A stretch of 7,295 nucleotides of DNA, taken from NCBI GenBank assembly GCA_013042165.1, contig JABDQT010000183.1:1-7295 (forward strand), in the 5' to 3' direction. The notes beneath the pieces are model-generated. The model had not been told where the DNA came from. It ran no database searches and was given only the letters and a program-made list of their open reading frames with translations. How positions within the stretch are numbered: the stretch's first letter is position 1; each line of letters begins with the position of its first letter. Shown one piece after another: positions 6,653 to 7,295 of this stretch. This stretch comes from Kiritimatiellales bacterium (lineage in GTDB: Bacteria; Verrucomicrobiota; Kiritimatiellia; Kiritimatiellales; Pontiellaceae). The position numbers and the translations under genes are program-made.

Positions 6653-6675
6653 AGCCTCCAGGCCGGTTTTAGCCT
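6646..6675. repeat. two tandem short direct repeats
   Basis: CCGATTTAGCCT (6646-6657) and CCGGTTTTAGCCT (6663-6675) are near-identical copies about 18 bp apart, differing by one substitution and one inserted T. The first overlaps the right edge of the 24-bp palindrome. The spacing is not an exact multiple of the 10.5-bp helical turn. They may be regulator half-sites or a chance repeat. Confidence 0.4.
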
Positions 6676-6779
6676 GCTTTTCGAACAGCTTTGCGGAGCG
6701 CTTCGGCCTTGTTTTCAGGGATTTAAATATACAAAAACAGTTCTCGTAATTCTTCGTTCCTGTCTCTAGCTTTTGATTA

Positions 6780-6886
6780 CGGATTGATTTCAATCCGCCC
6801 TTCGGGGATGAGTAACCAACGACCGGTTCTTTCAGTTAAGGATGGGTCCAGTATGTAAGAATGGCCGGTAACGGCCTGTTTAGGAG
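6780..6886 (+). promoter_or_regulatory. structured csp leader with three hairpins
   Basis: Three small hairpins stand in the leader of the cold-shock gene. The first is a 7-bp stem CGGATTG/CAATCCG with loop ATTT (6780-6797). The second, immediately after it, is CCC-UUCG-GGG (6798-6807), a stable UUCG tetraloop. The third is GGCCG-GUAA-CGGCC (6863-6876), a 5-bp stem capped by a GNRA tetraloop, ending 5 nt before the AGGAG ribosome-binding site (6882-6886). Long structured leaders are known for cspA-type mRNAs, where they control translation with temperature; that role here is inferred. The transcription start is not known. Confidence 0.5.
6838..6858 (+). promoter_or_regulatory. start-stop codon pair (ATG TAA) with its own ribosome-binding site upstream of csp
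   Basis: AAGGA (6838-6842) stands 10 nt before an ATG at 6853 that is followed at once by TAA (6856-6858). The real csp start has the same layout: AGGAG, 10 nt, ATG. Both starts lie in the same 8-mer, CAGTATGT (6849-6856 and 6893-6900), 44 nt apart. Two bases after the stop comes ATG 6861, which is in frame with csp and would add 12 residues. Ribosome stalling or re-initiation is possible but inferred. Confidence 0.35.
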
Positions 6887-6896
6887 TACAGTCAGT

Positions 6897-7112
6897 ATGT
6901 CAGACCAGCTAGAAAGCGGTACAGTTAAGTGGTTCAACGATGAAAAGGGCTATGGCTTCATTGCCCGCGAAACCGGTGAAGATGTATTCGTTCACTTCAC
7001 CGCCATCAACGCAGAAGGTCGCCGCACGTTGCAGGAAGGCCAGAGCGTGACGTTCGAGGTCGAGAGTGGACAAAAAGGTCCTCAGGCTGTCAACGTAACC
7101 GCAGTCGGCTAG
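6897..7112 (+). CDS. cold-shock domain protein (CspA family)
   Basis: A 71-residue single cold-shock domain that binds single-stranded RNA/DNA and acts as an RNA chaperone in the cytoplasm. The translation shows the typical opening [18 protein letters not shown]1 is KGYGFIAR (17-24) and RNP2 is DVFVHF (29-34), and the domain ends with [10 protein letters not shown]. The length is that of the usual 65-75 residue family. The ATG at 6897 is chosen because AGGAG lies 10 nt upstream and the family normally begins a few residues before GTVKWF. An in-frame ATG at 6861 would extend it by 12 atypical residues. It is a single-gene unit, divergent from the respiratory operon and closed by a terminator at 7141-7180. 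Whether it is cold-induced or constitutive cannot be told; the structured leader hints at post-transcriptional control. Confidence 0.97.
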   Translation: MSDQLESGTVKWFNDEKGYGFIARETGEDVFVHFTAINAEGRRTLQEGQSVTFEVESGQKGPQAVNVTAVG

Positions 7113-7140
7113 AACTTCCGGCTCACCCATTTAGAAACAT

Positions 7141-7180
7141 CCAAAGGCTGGAAAACTCACTTTCCGGTCTCTGGTTTTTT
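7141..7180 (+). terminator. Rho-independent terminator of csp
   Basis: The left arm CCAAAGGCTGGAAA (7141-7154) pairs with the right arm TTTCCGGTCTCTGG (7161-7174) at 13 of 14 positions, counting two G-U pairs. The loop is ACTCAC, and TTTTTT (7175-7180) follows directly. It starts 28 nt after the csp stop. Confidence 0.88.
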
Positions 7181-7190
7181 GCGTCATGAC

Positions 7191-7220
7191 AAAAAAGCCC
7201 CGTGCAGAAAAGCAAGGGGC
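7191..7220 (-). terminator. Rho-independent terminator for a minus-strand gene entering from the right
   Basis: On the minus strand GCCCCTTGC (7220-7212) pairs with GCACGGGGC (7205-7197), with one mismatch and a 6-nt loop, and is followed by TTTTTT (7196-7191). In the plus direction the stem is followed by C and As, not Ts, so it works for leftward transcription. It lies 12 nt past the stop at 7233 and faces the csp terminator 10 bp away. Confidence 0.8.
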
Positions 7221-7232
7221 CAAAAAGCATCT

Positions 7233-7295
7233 CTATGGTCCTGGCGGACCGCCACCAGGCCCTGTTGGAGGCCCTCCGCCGCCCGGAATTGAACC
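7233..7295 (-). CDS. C-terminal 20 codons of a minus-strand gene with Gly/Pro-rich tail, partial
   Basis: On the minus strand the frame entering at 7295 reads GSIPGGGGPPTGPGGGPPGP and ends in TAG (7235-7233). A minus-strand terminator begins 12 nt later, which supports this frame as the true end of a gene. The tail is almost only Gly and Pro, as in disordered C-termini of surface, pilin-like or secreted proteins; the function cannot be read from it. A competing reading is a plus-strand ORF starting at ATG 7236 (MVLADRHQALLEALRRPELN), which lacks a well-spaced ribosome-binding site (AAGGGG is about 15-16 nt upstream) and does not explain the terminator. Confidence 0.45.
   Translation of the reverse strand, partial: GSIPGGGGPPTGPGGGPPGP

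Larger units (their letters stand above)
6524..6896. other. divergent intergenic region, no convincing gene
   Basis: These 373 bases lie between the starts of the leftward operon and the rightward csp gene and should hold both promoters. The part from 6540 to 6780 is clearly AT-richer than the flanking genes. On the minus strand a -10-like TAAAAT occurs within GTGATAAAATCG (about 6565-6576), but no good -35 stands at 17 nt. On the plus strand ATTTAAATATACA (6721-6733) is a candidate -10 region for csp, also without a clear -35. I cannot assign either promoter with confidence. A 72-codon open frame on the minus strand here uses a TTG start and looks non-coding. Confidence 0.6.

Noticed and set aside
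6575..6793. 72-codon minus-strand open frame in the intergenic region
   Set aside because: TTG start, AT-rich Lys-rich translation with no motif, and it runs over the palindrome and the candidate csp promoter region; GAAGGG four bases before the TTG is too close to be persuasive.
6783..6794. TTGATTTCAA as a FNR box
   Set aside because: FNR sites are TTGAT-N4-ATCAA; here the half-sites are too close together. The sequence is better read as part of the first leader hairpin.
7236..7295. Plus-strand gene start at ATG 7236
   Set aside because: The translation looks plausible, but the nearest AAGGGG is about 15-16 nt away inside the hairpin, and the orientation of the terminator at 7191-7220 favours a minus-strand gene. 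Kept only as an alternative.

Overview
The window holds most of a leftward (minus-strand) respiratory operon, a rightward cold-shock gene, and the last codons of a further leftward gene at the right edge. The organism is a Gram-negative-type bacterium: it has c-type cytochromes with CXXCH motifs, a twin-arginine Rieske protein and a cbb3-type (C-family) heme-copper oxidase. The sequence does not fix the phylum. The mixture of a b6-like cytochrome b, a large multiheme cytochrome and a cbb3 subunit, plus a 7-bp-periodic inverted repeat of a kind I associate with environmental genomes, would fit a PVC-group (Verrucomicrobia/Kiritimatiellota/Planctomycetes) or deltaproteobacterial lineage, but this is only a guess.

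The minus-strand operon reads from right to left. It starts at 6523 with an FAD/NAD(P) oxidoreductase of the glutamate-synthase-small-subunit type carrying a C-terminal two-cluster ferredoxin domain (4736-6523). A 142-bp gap with an imperfect inverted repeat (4606-4682) follows. Then come ccoS (4408-4593), a Rieske protein (3942-4415), a one-piece cytochrome b (2577-3917), a membrane-anchored heptaheme cytochrome c (815-2575) and the first 271 codons of ccoN (1-815, running off the left edge). From ccoS onward the genes are packed tightly: an 8-nt overlap, a 24-nt gap, a 1-nt gap and a 1-nt overlap. They are probably co-transcribed and partly translationally coupled.

Together these genes describe an electron path. 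A cytoplasmic NAD(P)H- or ferredoxin-linked flavoprotein could feed the quinone/cytochrome b side. The cytochrome b/Rieske pair would oxidise quinol. The heptaheme cytochrome would act as a built-in electron wire in place of cytochrome c1, and a cbb3-type oxidase would reduce oxygen. The layout suggests a quinol-oxidase supercomplex. The Qo motif of cytochrome b reads APWY instead of PEWY, so the usual catalytic glutamate is missing.

The region 6524-6896 is AT-richer and non-coding. It separates the divergent operon and csp gene and contains a near-perfect 24-bp palindrome (6629-6652), a tandem pair of short sites (6646-6675), and a structured csp leader with three small hairpins and a start-stop codon pair preceded by its own Shine-Dalgarno-like sequence. 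The csp gene (6897-7112) is followed by its own terminator (7141-7180), which faces a second terminator serving the minus strand (7191-7220). Just beyond that lies the end of a probable minus-strand gene with a Gly/Pro-rich tail (7233-7295).
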